NCBI GenBank assembly: GCA_030765065.1
Contig: CM060990.1
Coordinates: 217,225,290 to 217,289,289, forward strand
Origin: Deroplatys truncata
Taxonomy: Eukaryota; Arthropoda; Insecta; Mantodea; Mantidae
Reading direction: 5' to 3'
DNA length: 64,000 bases
In this document: positions 32,865-44,549 of the stretch, piece after piece
Layout: each line of letters starts with the position of its first letter
Position numbering within the stretch: position 1 is the first letter of the stretch
The notes under the pieces: model-generated
Databases searched by the model: none
What the model was told of the DNA's origin: nothing
The model's input: the letters and a program-made list of their open reading frames with translations, nothing else
Made by a program: the position numbers and the translations under genes

Positions 32865-33860
32865 TGATGCAGTAATTTGTATCACAAATTACTTAAATGT
32901 AAATAATGATTGTAATATGAATATGCATTTTTATGTGACATTGATTTCAGATGTTTATTGATTGTAAATATTGTTGGGAAGTAAATTTATAATGCCTTAC
33001 TGAAACTGTCAATAATAGCGCGCAATAATGCAGAGAGGGGGGTGAGCTGTTTATCATTATTGGAAACGAGGAAGTTACGTAATGTTGGCGCGTTTTTTCC
33101 GTTTAGAACCTTCTGGAATGTTTTCTCCCTAAAGCATATGTATTCATAATTTTCATTGGATATTAAGATAGACGCTAATGTTGGCGCGTTTTATTAGCCA
33201 ATAGCAGTTCAGTTATAATCTTTAGGCGTATCTGGATGCAGGATTATAAATAGGGTAGGTTAGAGGTAGCTTCATGCTCAGTTCATCAAAAATCTGTGTA
33301 CACTACACGTCGTCTTCAGTCAGTCAGTTCGTCATACATCGGATATAGATTCACAAGTTACGCGCAGCAGAATTATGAAAGATCTAAAATATGGTAAAGT
33401 TAATTATACAAAAGGTTGAAGTACGTTGATTAAAAGTGATCAGTAAGAAGTTATTATAACAGTTTCAGTTTGGCGAGTATCTAGATCAATATGTAAAAGT
33501 GATAGTGAACGTGTTCGACAATAAAAATTATAAAACAAATTTCTTCATCAGTGTTCTTTTTGGATAAAAGATTCCTTTCCGTTTACACAACCCTGATCAA
33601 GACACATGTTCGACCCAAGATAAGATAATAGCTAGCCGGAGGACAGTAAACAAAACTTAAAATTCTTTCAAACACTGATACTAGGTACCACAAATTGCTA
33701 ACACTAGATGGAGCTACAAACCGAACAAATGAATGACGTCACAAGATGGCTTCAACACACGGGATGTAAACAAACATTTGTGAGTAATACCGTTACAAAT
33801 TGGCTACCACAACGTGGGGCTACAATAATGTTAAATAAATACAACATTAATACCGTCGCA
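32865..33860 (+). repeat. 3' LTR of the complete Gypsy element
   Basis: 996 bp. It is nearly identical to 24882-25835 up to 33818, with differences by eye at five positions. After that the 3' LTR carries a longer end (33819-33860) finishing ACCGTCGCA. The TATA box is at 33245-33252. Confidence 0.9.
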
Positions 33861-33864
33861 AAAT

Positions 33865-34215
33865 CAGTCAGGATATCATGGTTGCAGTCCTTTTATGTGT
33901 AGAACATAAATGTATAAAATCACAGAATGAATGTAACCTGCAAGGAAAGTATACAAGTTGGATGCATTTTTGTCACAGGGGCATAGTCATTCACTTGCCA
34001 CCTTACATGTGGTCTCCCAACCCTATGGGGTTGTGTGGGTTAAAGTGAAATGAGTGATCGAGAGGTCACAATGTGATCGGTGAGCTATTGCTAAAGAAAC
34101 TGCATGAAGTTGCCAAATCTGACTAGGAAAGTTTCTGCAGACATGTGGAAAAGCTTGAAAAGGAATATTGGAAGAAAGATGGAATTGTTCCTGATATTCA
34201 GGGCTATTCTGTAAC
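33865..34215 (+). pseudogene. Tc1/IS630-type transposase relic, right part
   Basis: It resumes the protein interrupted at 24881. Joined across the duplication, the frame runs from ...ALK into SVRISWLQ, the helix after the second aspartate block. Further on, VIHLPPYMWSPNPMGL (about 33990) corresponds to the LPPYHCELNPIE block, with the catalytic glutamate apparently lost. SFCRHVEKLEKEYWKKDGIV (about 34130) is the usual C-terminal helix. The frame has stops. Confidence 0.65.
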
Positions 34216-35704
34216 TTCATTGTTAAGAAGGCAGCTGTAATTATTTGTTAAGCTCAAAAACAGCTCTTAACAAGTGTAGCACTATTTCCATTTTGTAACT
34301 GGTTTGTTACTGCAATATCTATTTCCTTGTGGTTTGTTAGCTAGCTGGAGCGACTAATTGAAAATTTGTGTGCTCTGTGAAAGTGTTTTGTTTTCTCATT
34401 GACACCAGTGCCGGAATACAGACTACTGAATGCTTTTGCAACTTTTCCTTGCCAAGATGGAGGGAAAGTGTGCTGTGAAAACTTTGCACGAGAAATATAA
34501 AATGTATTTGTTTTTTTTTAAATTTGCACCCATTGCTTAGAACAGGAAGTGATCTCAAAGAATCAGAGTTTGTTATGGGGGAAAACTCACCCACCAGCTG
34601 AACAGCTGTGGCAGTGGCCCTGTAAAATGATTTACAATTTTAGGTTAGGAAAGACAGACAAAAAATTAACATCACATAAGTGAATTTTCACATTGTTTTG
34701 ATGCAAATTTCACCAAGTTATACCAATCCATAATGATTACTTAATTTTCTTCATGGTTTTTGGCTTTTAGTGATACTTTTTAAAGATAGCAGTTGAATGC
34801 AGATTTTTCTGAAATTTTAATGTATACCACCAAGCCTAAGTAGGTACTTACTTTGTTTTATTCAGGGTGTAGCAGGAATTAATAAATTACGCTTAACTTG
34901 ATAAGGATTAATGTATAAGAAAGGAGGTAACAAAAGTATTAAATAAATTATAAGGCACAAAAGAAATAAAAATTGAAATTTATTTGGAGTTGTATCAAGA
35001 GAAGAAGAATAGAAAGAAAGTAAAGAAACCATGTAAACTTTATTAGTAACATTTTGTTATTAATTCATATATACAAAGAAATCATTGTAAAACAAAAAAT
35101 CAGGCAATGAATGAAAAGATGGTAATAGGAATCATTTAAATACGTATCTAGATAAAGTATGTCATAAATAATAGCTGAAATAAGCGAAGAATGCTAGCAA
35201 TGCAACATGGAACAAAGCAATAGCCATTGTCAAAGACGAAGAAAATCAACAAGCTAAAGAGATGCCATTGTAACTTTGTAAGCACCAGTTGCATTGTCGT
35301 TCATCACAGAAGAGAAATTTGCAGAAGTTATTTGAGGAAGAGAGAAGAAGTGATAGTGATTTAGTAAGGTTGAGTAATTATTGCTGGGAGATCATTATTA
35401 GTTAAGTGGGAAGTATTTGTGAAGTATAAATGTAGCTCTGTGAGAATGCATAGAGAAAATTTTAATTCCACGTAGATAAATACCTGGACCAGATCTATTG
35501 CGAGGCAGGGATAGGAAGTTACAACTCCCGACTAATCATAATTAATTGTGAAAAAACAGAATAAGAAGTAATTAACTGCAAAGTACATGACTCCAGAAAT
35601 TTAATCAAAACTTAGATAAAATTGAGAATGCAACAATAGTACCATTCTTGAGATTTTGTTAACCAAAAAGAAAAATGATTTAAATAATTGTGGAAATTTC
35701 AACA
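34216..35704. other. No recognisable gene
   Basis: AT-rich intron DNA with A-rich stretches (34900-35130). I recognised no coding block or paired repeat ends. Confidence 0.5.
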
Positions 35705-38240
35705 TTATGTAAAAATTATATAGAAAATTTGAGCCAAAGTTGAAACACTTAACATTACTTAAATGTTTTACAACTTGAGCGGTTTCGGGAGCTAATAGCT
35801 TCCATCATCGAAGTGGCCGACTGATTACTCGTGGGTTGTCCCACATGCATCTGTGTGTGGTGGATCTGGTATAGTGATGAAACTCCATAGTGGGTTCAGT
35901 GGCGGCAATTCAAAATTCATCACACAGTGTTTGTTTTGTGATTAATAACTTTTCCCAAGTATCCAACTCTGCAGTGTGTTTTGTCAGTTTTAAGAGTGTT
36001 ATATTTGGTGTGATGTGATTTGTTGTCCAAAAGTGATGTGCAACTGCAGATTTGTCCATGTGTCTCATATGTTCTTTTAATCTGGTCTCTCTAAACTTCT
36101 TTTTGTTTTACCTATATATATTTGGTCACATTCTGGGCAATTAATTTGATAGATTCCTGCTTTTTTGTACCGAGGTATTTTGTCCTTTGATTTGTTAGAG
36201 TATTTTCTCTATACTTAATCTGTTTTGTGGAGCTAGGTAAATGTTGTTTTTTTTGAAGATGATGTGGAATTTGTAGTGAGCCCTGGGTGGAAAGTGAACT
36301 TCTTGAAAATCATTTTGCTTTTTTGTTGGGCGAGATTTGTGGTGTCCTTAATGTGGCAAATGTTGTGTTTTTTGAAGACGATGTGGAATTTGTAGCGAGT
36401 CCTTGGGTAGAAAGTGAACTACTTGAAAATCATTTTGCTTTTCTGTTGGGTGAGATTTGTGGTGTCCTTAATGTGTTTCTGTTTCTTGAAATGTGCTATT
36501 TTTTTTGTTGATTTGTTTGGTGAAGCCATTGTTCATGGCTGTGTTAACTATGTGTTTGTGTTCTGTTTCTGTTAGTGGTGTGTAAACCAATCTATGGGTA
36601 AAACTGTTTAGGACTGCATGTTTGTGTGGTACTGGGTTGAAAGTATTGTTTTTTATGTAGTTTTCAGAATGTGTAGGTTTCCTGTAGATTCCAAAATTGA
36701 TCTTGTTCCGGTTTCTAATTACTTTCAAATGTAGGAAATGTAGAGTACCTTCATTTTCTGTTTCCATAGTAAATTGTATAGATCTGTTCTGTAAATTTAG
36801 TAGATTTAGGGCATCCTGGATGAGCTTGTTGAGTACTATTGCAAATATAAAATCAACCTATCTGTGCCAGACTTTGTAAATTTGCAGAAAGGAGGTGGTT
36901 ATGTGTGATTCAAAATTACTCATGAAAAAGTTCAGCGAGGAATGCTGATAGAGGGTTGCCCATGGCTAATCCTGAAGTCTGCTGATAGTATCTATTGTTG
37001 AAAGTGAAAGTGTTCCGAGTGATGCAAAGTTCTGTGAGATTCAAAAGGTCATCTACTTCATCTTGTGTTATATTGTTTTGGGTAAGCCATTTTTTTGGTT
37101 GTTGTAGGAGTTCATCTATAGGGATACTTGGGAAAAGTGCAGTAACGTCAAAAGATACTAATTTATCTTCCGGTTTCAATTCTATATGTTCTATTTTTGT
37201 GATCAAGTCTTAGGAGTTCTTGATACTTAAGCTGTTGTATTAATGTAGTGAAGTGGATTTCTTTGTGAGCCATCTTGCCAAATTATATGTGGGTGAATCA
37301 ATATTGTTTATTATAGGTCTCATTTTATTGCCTGGTTTATGGATCTTTGGGAGTGTGTACAGTCTTGGTAATGTGGGATGAATTAGGTTTGATTCTGGGT
37401 TTTTCTTTAATGTTAGGGTTTTAACTTTATTCATAGAGAGATTGAAGGATTTTATTTGAACTTTTAGTGGATCTCTCTTGATTTCTGTGTATGTGTTATC
37501 TTGGAGTAGGTTTTCTACTCTGTCAATATAGTCTTCTTTGTCCAGGATTACTAATTTACAACCTTATTCAGCTTTGGTATAAATAACAGGTTTGGAGTTT
37601 AGTGACTTTATGATTCTGTTGTCTGGAAAACTATTGTGATTGGTAGCTGTAACTTCTTAGGACTGTTGTACATTGCTTCTGAATTATCGCTTTAGTGTTT
37701 TTCTCTAACTGGCTGGCGGCAATATCTATATCAGCGACTATTTCATCTACCTTTTTGTATAGCCTACACAAGTTTTTAGTCCCTTATTTACAGCTTTGGT
37801 ACTCATTTTCCGGCTCAGTATAGAAAGAAAGTTAGACATATTTTTCCAGATTGGAAAACCTAAAATGGATGTTAATTACATGTGGATTGCATATATTTCT
37901 AAATCTAAACTCTGTAATTTGGCATGGTTGTTTCTTTCTATTTCTATTATTCTATCTGCCGTTTTCTGATATTTACTATTGTTATCAAATTTCACTATTC
38001 TTCTAATGAATTTAGGGGTGACTAGGTTTAATAAATGGATATCTGTGCATATGTGGTTTCTTTTTGTTTTTATTCTAGTTTTTGGTACCTTTTGATTTCG
38101 GTCTTTGTTCCACTGAATTCTGTGTTGAAATTATGTAACTCTAGTCACCTCCATTTCTGCCAATTTTTTATAATATGCAGTAACAGTACCATGTGGTTCG
38201 TCAACACGGATGTTTGCTTATATGACCTGTTAGTCACACA
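35705..38240 (-). mobile_element. Penelope-like element A (RT plus GIY-YIG), broken
   Basis: On the - strand there is LPRLYTLPKIHKPGNKMRPI (37434-37240), then KLVSFDVTALFPSIPIDELL and RYYQQTSGLAMGNPLSAF (37206-36916), which are RT blocks typical of Penelope elements. LHFLHLKVIRNRNKINFGIY and RKPTHSENYI (36767-36600) follow. A GIY-YIG-type region lies at about 36170-35880 (YIGKTKRS-like, then AVAHHFW and ELPPL-like pieces). Many stops break it. The 3' end near 35705-35800 has the same GTTTCGGGAGCTAATAGC motif as the palindrome at 38.3 kb, which abuts its 5' side. Confidence 0.85.
36239..36476. repeat. 119-bp tandem duplication inside Penelope element A
   Basis: Units at 36239-36357 and 36358-36476, differing at roughly a dozen positions. 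It duplicates the linker between RT and GIY-YIG on the - strand (KDTTNLAQQKSKMIF-like). The divergence shows it is not recent. Confidence 0.85.
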
Positions 38241-38241
38241 A

Positions 38242-38827
38242 AATTAGTATAAAATATGTATAAGCTAGAAACAGTGATGTGAATTTGAAATTATATAGAA
38301 CATTTGAGTTGGAGTTGATACACTTAACATCACTTACATGTTTTCCAACTTGACCGGTTTCAGGAGCTAATTGCTCTCATCATCGGAAGTGGCCGTATGC
38401 ATATGCGATATTTTTCCCAAGTATCCAACTTTGCATTGTGTTTTGTCAGTTTTAAGAGTGTTATATTTGGTGTGATGTGATTTGTTGTCCAAAAGTAATG
38501 TGCAACTGCAGAGTTGTCCTGTCAATTGTATATTTGGGAAAAAGTTATTAATTACAAAACATAAACACTATGTGATGAATTCTGAATTGCCGCCACCAAA
38601 CCCACTATGGAGTTTCATCGCTATAACAGATTCCACCACACACAGATGCATACGGGACAACACTACAAGGAACCAGTTGGCCACTTCCGATGATGGGAGC
38701 AATTAGCTCCCGAAACTGGTCAAGTTGTAAACATGTAAGTGATAAGTGTTTCAACTCGGATTCAAATTTTCTATATAATTTCATATTCATATCACTGTTA
38801 TTGGCTTATCCATATTTTATACTAATT
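38242..38827. repeat. Palindrome made of two inverted Penelope 3' ends
   Basis: The left arm starts AATTAGTATAAAATATG. The right arm ends with its complement. Both arms then carry the Penelope 3' sequence with TTTC(A/G)GGAGCTAATTGCTC and CATCGGAAGTGGCC (left 38352-38396, right mirrored at about 38670-38730). The right arm continues inward to TTGCCGCCACC and the GIY-YIG tail. The left arm has lost about 150 bases after GGCC and resumes at TTTTTCCCAAGTATCC. The centre is near 38520-38530. Confidence 0.88.
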
Positions 38828-41796
38828 ATGTAAAAAGTTCAATATTAAATATTTTCGTATTCAAAATTTAAGGAAAAGAAATTGTAAAAAAGTATTAAGT
38901 GTCTCACCACAGCAGTAAAGACAGAAGATTTGGAACGAAAATTGATTTAACTTTATTTAAGTAAATTTAGAGCCCTGAGAATAAATATTTCCAAATGCCA
39001 CAATATTCCAATAACTGACAAGCAACTATTAAACTGTTCCAAGGATTTGGCAATTTTTAGCTTTAGTTTAGTTCTGTAAAATGTTCTTGCATCTTAATCT
39101 TTGAATGAAAATCATAGTTGTTTCTGATATCAATATTATTTTAGGTTTTTGTCAAGTGAAAGATCGTAGTGAAAAAAAAGGTTAGTTTCCTAGTTCTGTT
39201 ATTTGGGGAAGAGTTGATGATACTAACATTTTATTTCGGATTAGTTTTCATATGCAAATTTATCATGTATAAATTATCGCTTTATAACCAAGCTGACTTT
39301 CTTATGTTATGCTCTTCCTCTTCCAGCAGCATCAGTACAAATTTCTTTTCTATGGTTATGAGAGGCTGGTAAGTAGCTTTCTGCTAGCCACTCCTTTTAG
39401 CAGATTGGAAATTCTCTTAAACAGATTCTGGGAATGAAAATGTATTGCTGTAATATTGCCCTCGAAAAGTGCTCAGTTTATAATCTTAATCTAAAAATGA
39501 AGCACACACATTTATGAATCATTCAAATCAACACATAATTAATCATCACTATTTGTACTTAAAATTCTTAAATTAATAACGGTTGCTTTTTATTACAATA
39601 TGAGATTACACAACATTTATTTTGCTATTAATATTCGTCTCTTAAAAGTTATGTTGCGAGCATCATTTACCTCTGCTATCACATGGAGCATTGCTTAACA
39701 GCTTACCCTAGCATAATCCATAGCTATATATTACGCTATAACGAATAAATAAAAGTTTGACAATTAAAATGTCAACCTTCTCTGATGCTTTTTCTCTTGC
39801 AGCAGCATTAAAATGATGTCTATTTGAACTTGTGTAACAAATGCATTAGCAAGAGGCTCTCAGGGTTTGTTGCATTAAACAACCAAATCCTTATTATCAA
39901 AATTTAGTTTTGTTAGAAAGTTACAGAATGCAGAATAGTGCATAACAGTTGGTTAGCGGCTTTAGCAATTTGTTAAGCCTTAATAAAACATTACAGAATA
40001 GCTCTGATTGTTGAGAAAATTATGATCTGTTTGGAAGACAGCACCAATTCATCAGGCGGTCGAAGATCCTTCTCATCAGAAACTGAAACCCATGTTCAGA
40101 ATCAGATAAAGAATTTGTGTGGCCACATTGTATAAAGTTGGCTGCATGTTAATTCTCAACCGTGTTGAGAAGCTACTCTGGAATTCTGTTTCATTATGTC
40201 TCTCTATGCATGTAATGTGTACACATTCCTTTCAGATCTCATGACCTTTGAACACAACTATATGTCCATGAGTATTTACTATTTATGCACAACGTAACAG
40301 TAAAACTTTCTTGGTTCCACTGTTGCTTATCTGACTTTCACATAAAATTATGATTCTTTGTTCCATTCCAAGAGTATTGAAAGACTTCATTTTATCCTCC
40401 TTCACCATTTTGCAATACTTATAACCTAGCTAATCATACAGGAATAAGAAAGGATCGCAAAGTAACTAAAAGTTGGTACTATGTTTTTAAATAAAGTGAA
40501 ACTCAGGCTGATTATTGAGCGCTTAATGTGGTATGTTAAGCGTGAAACATAACTGTGTAATAAGAGCTCTCCATTGAATTTGTAAGCAAAGGATAGTTCC
40601 AAGGCTTGGCTAATATACCTGTAACCATTATGTTGCAATGCATTGGGCTGTCTATGATAAGATATACAATAATACCTTTGGAAGTGATTATAAAAATATT
40701 GAAATGACTGTATTAATACAAAGTTGCAGAGCTTGACCTAAAGTTATTTTTTGGAATTGTTCCAAAATAATAGTTATTTTTTTCCTTCTGTTTTAATGTC
40801 TAGGGGAAAAAAATATTTTTTTTGCAGAATTGGGTCTGACAGCATTGCACTCATGTTGGTCCCTTTTTGGGCTGTTTCCCATAATTCTTAAGGTTTGACA
40901 TGTATTATGGTGTCTTAATGATAACATAATAATAAGACATTAAAGTATAACTGAATAGTGCAGATATGAAGCATACTGCACAAAAAAGGTACATACTGAG
41001 AAAAGTGACTAAAATGTAAAGTTATTGTACTCAGACATCTGTCCAGAGGTATGTGGGAACAATTGTAGCAACTCAACAAAGAAGTGAAATCTTTTGGTCC
41101 AAGAGGCTATGTGTTGTTGCTTACTCTTGACTGACTATATATTGTATTTAGCTATGCTCTATACCTTTAGTGTTAGATCTTTGGGCAGGTAAGAAGTAAC
41201 TACTAGAGAACAAATTCTTGCAATTTTTATAGTCCACTCAGAACGAGGGCATAGTGAATGGGCTGGCCTGTGAATCATGGGTTTTGTAACATGCTGATGT
41301 AAGTATCCAAGCTTATATCAATTTAATTTCTTATTTGTTTGTTAAAATTACACTGTACTACTTGCATGAGGAATAAGTGCAAATGGGAGGCAGGGGAAGC
41401 TCGTGCAGAAACATAATAGTCAAACCATATTACATCACCCTTTCCAGTGCATAGCATGTACAGGACTGCAGTAAGGAAATGCAGCAGTTGAGTCTGTTAG
41501 TCACAGTGGATGGGTTCATAGTCAAAATACAAACACCTCCATGCGAAGTCATATGATCACAAAGTAGAAAAATAGTATTCCATGTGTTACAGTTTTGTAA
41601 AGAAGAGAAATGTTATGTTGATATTTTAATGGTCAGGCTGAACTGTACTCGCTGTAACGAATAAATCCTGTCTAAACTTAGCCATGGCACATTAGCAACC
41701 TTGCCTGAAAACTGCACTATTTCATCAGACAGGTAGTACATCACCTATTTCCTATGAAGTCTAACAAAATAATGGTTTGTAGTAGTCAGAAACTCA
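38828..41796. other. No recognisable gene
   Basis: About 3 kb of AT-rich intron DNA. Small frames (for example 39169-39372 and 40426-40638) have no recognisable motif. I found no clear terminal repeats. Confidence 0.45.
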
Positions 41797-43720
41797 CTAA
41801 CTCCATAGAGAATACAATGTTTTTCCAGCATTGAAATTTTTCTTATAGAAGTTTGATTGATTGTAACTCTCCTCAATTTTCACTAGGTCCTTGCTTTTTG
41901 TATTACATAGGCCCTTTTCTCTATAAAAGCCCTGCTCCTCTTGAGTGTTATTTTCTTGTACTTGTGGGTCTGCAGATTGAGCATTAAAATCCCCATCAAA
42001 CATCTCCACACAGGATTATCCTCTCTGATTTCCTTCATTTCTTTTTCTAATTTCTGAAAAAGATCTGGGACATGAAATTGTGAATGCTTTGGTGGATTGT
42101 AAACTATTCCTAAATATAATGATTTCTCTGGGATTAATAGCCACATCACATTTTCTTTCAAACTTTCCCCTCAGTCCCTGTGAAATAAATGCATCTATAC
42201 CACCTGAAAGCTTTCCTCTTTTATTTCTTCCCAAAGTCTTCCAACTTAATGACATCTCCTGTTTCCCTCCATGTTCCTACTATTGCTGCAATCTTCCTTT
42301 TTTGAACATCTCGTTATAAAAACCTAACTGCACACTGCATTCCACAATTCCAGAATACCAATTTCAATGTCCCTTCTCTTTTTCTGCTTTTTTTCTACTT
42401 AGTCCCTATACTGAGCTATTTCTCAGCCTAAGTCTGTTTACCTTTTTCATGCTAAGTTGAACTCCCTCTTTAGGTATCACCCTCATGATTTTCACAGTCT
42501 GCATCATTATTGTGCTTGCAGTCCTGATCACTTTTGATACTTAATGTGATCCAAGTGATGTTGGCAAAATGCTGGAGTCCGTAGTAGTGGTGGTGTCATT
42601 GCTCTTTCAAACACTGCTTCACATGAGCTTTATTTGGGTGTGATTCTTTCTTTATTTTTGCGATGATGCCGGTGTTCCCTACCTTCACCTTGAGACTTCA
42701 GCTCCTAGCTGCACTCTGGTTTGCTGCTTCTGTACATGTGCTGATCGGTATTTCTCCCTTTGGACCTCTGGTTTCCTGCCTTCATTTTTCTCCTCACAAA
42801 ATTGCTGATGCAGATCCTCTTCTCTTATAATTACGTCCCTTATCAATTGTTATTTTCCTGCATTTATTGGTGCTTTTGATCCATAACTGCATATTGTGAG
42901 TGAAAGCTTTCTTACCAGGTTGTTAACTTCTTTCATTTTTGAAAACCAGTTAACTTTTAGGAAAACTGGAACTTGCACACAGTGAAGCAATCTTCAACAA
43001 TGTAGGAGTGAGTCGCCTATTATGCTATTTTGCTCTACTTTTCACATCAATATTTGGCAGTAGGGGATATGGGGGAGACCCTTCAAAAGATGTCCTAACG
43101 TGAAATAAGTGAAGAAGAGCATAATATTGACTTCTAATTTATCCTCTTGTCAACTCTTCTTCCAATGCAACAGGCTTCTACTATATCCCATCAGCCCACT
43201 TCCATTCCCAACTTCTCCATTAACTGGTCCCGTGTCGTAGATTTATGGCACGTAAAAGAACCTCAAGCCTGATAAAGAGGCCTCTGAGCAAAATTACAGG
43301 TGTTTCACGCCCAATATAGAATGGGACGCTAAGAACCATAGTAGTTAAAGAGCGTCCATAAATAAAACTCAATTTCTCCATTAACAATTTCACTATCTGT
43401 TGGCTGGGCCAAATCCCTCTTCTTTCTTCAGCTGCAGAAAATACTAGATTGAAGCAATGTTTTCTGTCCTCCAGTATTTCTTTTGCATTTTTCTATTACC
43501 TTGCCAATCAGTCACATCTTTCTTGAACTCTTCTTTTTGATCTTTCCAAGCATCACTATCTTGTTATTTAGGCTTTGTTTTCAGCCATTCTGTTTATTGA
43601 ACATCATGTCCCAAGCCTCTCGAGATTCCATGGGGCCTGTGTTCATTTCCACATCACCCATTATTAATAGTGCAACTATCACAGTACCCATGATTATCAA
43701 GTGTTATGTTTTCAAGTTTA
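41797..43720 (-). mobile_element. LINE D: 3'-deleted LINE with ORF1 and part of the endonuclease
   Basis: On the - strand, 43700-43620 reads VIVALLIMGDVEMNTGP, the 2A-like start of ORF1 as in LINE A. Around 42350 a W-N-S-G-I-like start of the endonuclease appears, then LSGGIDAFISQGLRG (42255 frame), YLGIVYNPPKHSQF (42161 frame) and GDFNAQSAD (42009 frame), with frameshifts. The copy stops before the RT. Because LINEs usually lose the 5' end, loss of the 3' part points to a later deletion or rearrangement. A SINE (43225-43369) interrupts ORF1. Confidence 0.75.
43225..43369 (+). mobile_element. Short SINE-like insert with 16-bp target duplication
   Basis: It is flanked by CAACTTCTCCATTAAC (43209-43224) and CAATTTCTCCATTAAC (43370-43385), one difference in 16. 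The 145-bp body contains GGCACGTAAAAGAACC, a motif common in arthropod SINE bodies, and ends in an A-rich AATAAAACT tail. There is no tRNA head, so it is 5'-truncated. The parent family is not known to me. Confidence 0.75.
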
Positions 43721-44549
43721 CTTTGGCCATCCAATTCCATTTTATAATTAAAAAGGAGCTGATTCTTGCACAATGTGTTTCTATATCTACTCACATTTCC
43801 ACTGATCTCCCTTTTACTCTCACTACAGGGGCTTCCTCCAACCAAGTATTTTCTCTTTAACTGCTAGCTTAGTACTTCAATCAAGTATAGTGCTGGTATG
43901 AGACAGATCTTAATGGCACAGAATTCATTAACCTATGCATATAGCAGTATGTCTGAGGACAACTTGAGAAAAACAAACACAGTGCTGGTACGTGCTGAGA
44001 TGTTGCATGCCACAAAATTCTTGAACATAATTAATTTTAAGAAATTATTATTGTTATTAAATGAAATTTAACCTGGGTAACCAGATTAGCATATCACTGC
44101 AAACCAGTCACAAGAGTGCATATTTTTTGCTTAAAGCTGGCACTATTGCTGTATTAGAGGAGTTCTTAATAATTGTTTACAGCTCCACCTCTGAAGATGT
44201 CTGCAATGAAACATCAGATTTATCAACATTAATCAGCAGGACACAGCTTCTTAACATGAAATATTTTACTTCTCAATTTGAATACTTCTGGCCATGAGAG
44301 CAAACATAATTTACATAAAAGCTCTACTATAGATTGAACTTCATGCATCTCCCAAGATACTTGTAACCTTTAAGTTTTATGATAGAGCAGATAGCTAGCT
44401 GTTAGTTGCAGTTGTTTACACTTCACTTATTAGTGATTGATTAGGACATGTTTTGGGAACTTCTGCTCCCATCCTCAGCTTTGGATCAACTAGTGAGTGA
44501 TCCAAGAGTACCTTTGTGGGTGAATACATTTGGTTTTGGTGAGGATTGT
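43721..44549. other. No recognisable gene
   Basis: The start may still belong to the LINE D 5' region. The rest has no motif I recognise. A frame at 44061-44297 looks like chance. Confidence 0.45.

Larger units (their letters stand above)
24882..33860 (+). mobile_element. Complete Ty3/Gypsy LTR retrotransposon
   Basis: It is 8,979 bp with LTRs at 24882-25860 and 32865-33860. The 4-bp duplication AAAT lies at 24878-24881 and 33861-33864, and the interrupted transposase reads on across it. gag and pol are both intact. Over the first 954 bp the LTRs differ at about five sites by eye, so the insertion is young. The integrase-after-RNase-H order (protease, RT, RNase H, integrase) identifies Ty3/Gypsy. 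No env-like ORF follows pol. Confidence 0.95.

Noticed and set aside
39780-40060. Possible MITE sharing GCTATTCTGTAA-like sequence with 34200
   Set aside because: Only short stretches match, and no paired ends or duplication could be found.
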